Source: Pseudoponticoccus marisrubri
GTDB taxonomy: Bacteria > Pseudomonadota > Alphaproteobacteria > Rhodobacterales > Rhodobacteraceae
NCBI RefSeq assembly: GCF_001482405.1
Contig: NZ_LPXO01000005.1
Span: 237,263 to 301,262, forward strand
Length of the DNA stretch: 64,000 nucleotides
Direction of reading: 5' to 3'
Shown here: positions 63,233-64,000 of the stretch, in pieces
Layout of the letters: each line of letters opens with the position of its first letter
Position numbering within the stretch: position 1 is the first letter of the stretch
The notes under the pieces: generated by a model
Database searches by the model: none
Told to the model about the DNA's origin: nothing
The model's input: only the letters and a program-made list of their open reading frames with translations
Translations under genes and position numbers: made by a program

Positions 63233-63355
63233 GGTTGCCCAGAGGGGTTCTGCCGTCAATAAATGATCTCTTCCATAGCAAACACAGGGTACGCGCGATG
63301 GCGGCCCTCACCGTCCTCAATACGAGTTTCCAGATCTCAAGCAGAAGGCCCGAAC
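63233..63355. other. Non-coding stretch before the second IS3 element
   Basis: Base composition is less GC-rich than the rest of the window (for example CAATAAATGATCTCTTCCATAG). No convincing gene or regulatory signal was seen. Confidence 0.4.
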
Positions 63356-63418
63356 TGGACGTGTCGCGGTTTGATGCCGCTCCTTTGATAGCATTTATTG
63401 CAGAAAAGGAGACGTACT

Positions 63419-63694
63419 ATGGGACTGAAACGAACGGACGAATTCCGCGCTGATGCGGTTCGGATCGCGCTGACGAGGGGGCTGAGCAGGAAGCAGGTGG
63501 CATCGGATTTGGACGTTGGCCTGTCGACGCTGAACAAGTGGGTGACGGCGCATCGTGACACTGACGTGGTGTCGGACAAAGACCTTGACCTTGCCCGGGA
63601 GAATGAACGGCTTCGACGCGAGAACCGCATTCTCAAGGAGGAGAGGGAGATCCTAAAAAAGGCAACGCAGTTCTTCGCGGGCCAAGAGCCATGA
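63419..63694 (+). CDS. IS3-family transposase OrfA
   Basis: 91 residues: HTH_Tnp_1 domain (FRADAVRIALTRGLSRKQVASDLDVG, in parts: SRKQVASDLDVGLSTLNKW) and a leucine-zipper helix (LARENERLRRENRILKEE) that mediates dimerisation. AAAAGGAG precedes ATG 63419. It binds the IS ends as part of the OrfAB transposase. The reading frame is intact. Confidence 0.9.
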   Translation: MGLKRTDEFRADAVRIALTRGLSRKQVASDLDVGLSTLNKWVTAHRDTDVVSDKDLDLARENERLRRENRILKEEREILKKATQFFAGQEP

Positions 63695-64000
63695 GGTTTC
63701 GGTTCATCCACTGCCCGGCAGTCGAAACGCAGTTTCGATGAGAGGGGAAGAGCATCGCGATGCCTTTTGCACCAAACGCATGTGTGACGTGCTGGATGTC
63801 AGTGGCCGCGGTCTGCGGGCCTATCGCAGCCGACCTGTCAGTCAAAGGCAACGGACTGACATGGTCGTTCTGGCGCATATCAAGGAGCAGTCTCGCTTCA
63901 GCCTAGGCAGTTATGGCCGTCCGCGGATGACCGAGGAGTTGAAGGAGTTGGGCCTGAACATTGGCCACCGCCGTGTCGGTCGTCTGATGCGTGAGAACGG
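63691..64000 (+). pseudogene. IS3-family OrfB, probably broken by a 38-bp insertion
   Basis: OrfB begins ATG AGG TTT CGG TTC ATC in the expected -1 frame (MRFRFI) but meets TGA at 63739-63741. From GAAGAGCATCGC (63747) onward the typical sequence EEHRDAFCTKRMC, LGSYGRPRMTEELKELGLN, RRVGRLMREN resumes in another frame. The segment 63709-63746 (38 nt, not a multiple of 3) therefore looks like an insertion; it carries the perfect dyad CGAAACGCAGTTTCG. The 3' half is outside the window, so functional loss is inferred from this break. Confidence 0.7.

Larger units (their letters stand above)
63356..64000 (+). mobile_element. IS3-family element, left part (continues past window)
   Basis: The element contains an orfA and the start of orfB in the usual overlapping order, with an A6G run (63654-63660) near the end of orfA suited to -1 frameshifting. 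The left end is placed near 63356 (TGGACGTGTCGCGG) by guess, because the right terminal repeat lies outside the window. Confidence 0.7.

Overview
The window comes from a GC-rich alphaproteobacterium, most likely a member of the Rhodobacterales (Roseobacter/Paracoccus-type). The evidence is the very GC-rich codon usage, a nosYLX end and an NnrR/NnrS/NnrU set (denitrification), a phasin, an NAD-linked Fds-type formate dehydrogenase with its own molybdenum cofactor genes, and dense packing of genes that overlap at ATGA or GTGA. No phage, CRISPR, tRNA or rRNA was seen.

Layout. 0-1.6 kb: 3' end of a nos operon (nosY partial, nosL, nosX). 1.6-3.9 kb: acyl-CoA dehydrogenase plus a kinase-like phosphotransferase. 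4.0-8.4 kb: a 40-aa protein, a fused indolepyruvate ferredoxin oxidoreductase and a divergent Lrp regulator. 8.6-19.1 kb: formate dehydrogenase (fdsA and a fused fdsGB with a VOC gene between them), a TusA-like protein, a MoeA fusion, MobB, MobA, FdhD and a DUF2478 protein. 19.2-19.7 kb: phasin. 19.8-28.8 kb: purine catabolism from urate to glyoxylate (puuD, uraH, puuE-uraD fusion, allE, allA, a purine permease), with a BhcC-like 3-hydroxyaspartate aldolase inside. 28.9-32.7 kb: aspartate dehydrogenase, a PhyH-family oxygenase, a GlxA-type regulator and a well conserved creatinase. 33.0-35.7 kb: NnrR-like regulator and nnrS-nnrU, with a perfect NNR/FNR-type box upstream of nnrS.

35.7-62.7 kb is a nitrogen-compound scavenging island. 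It has four ABC transporters (two Dpp/Opp-type, one Pot-type, one polar-amino-acid-type). Interleaved with these are an M24 and an M20 peptidase, an isochorismatase-type cysteine hydrolase, an N-formylglutamate amidohydrolase-like enzyme, a glutamine-synthetase-like ligase, an aldo/keto reductase-RidA fusion, a PuuE-like deacetylase, a GAF protein and an XRE-cupin (PuuR-like) regulator. Five promoter regions in this island carry a shared palindromic motif built from CGRACA half-sites. I infer one regulon, possibly controlled by the XRE-cupin protein. The substrate is not evident from sequence, and I regard this as the best candidate for an undescribed system.

62.7-64 kb is a less GC-rich junction: a truncated IS3-type transposase end, about eight copies of an 8-bp tandem repeat, and the left part of a second IS3 element whose orfB appears broken by a 38-bp insertion.
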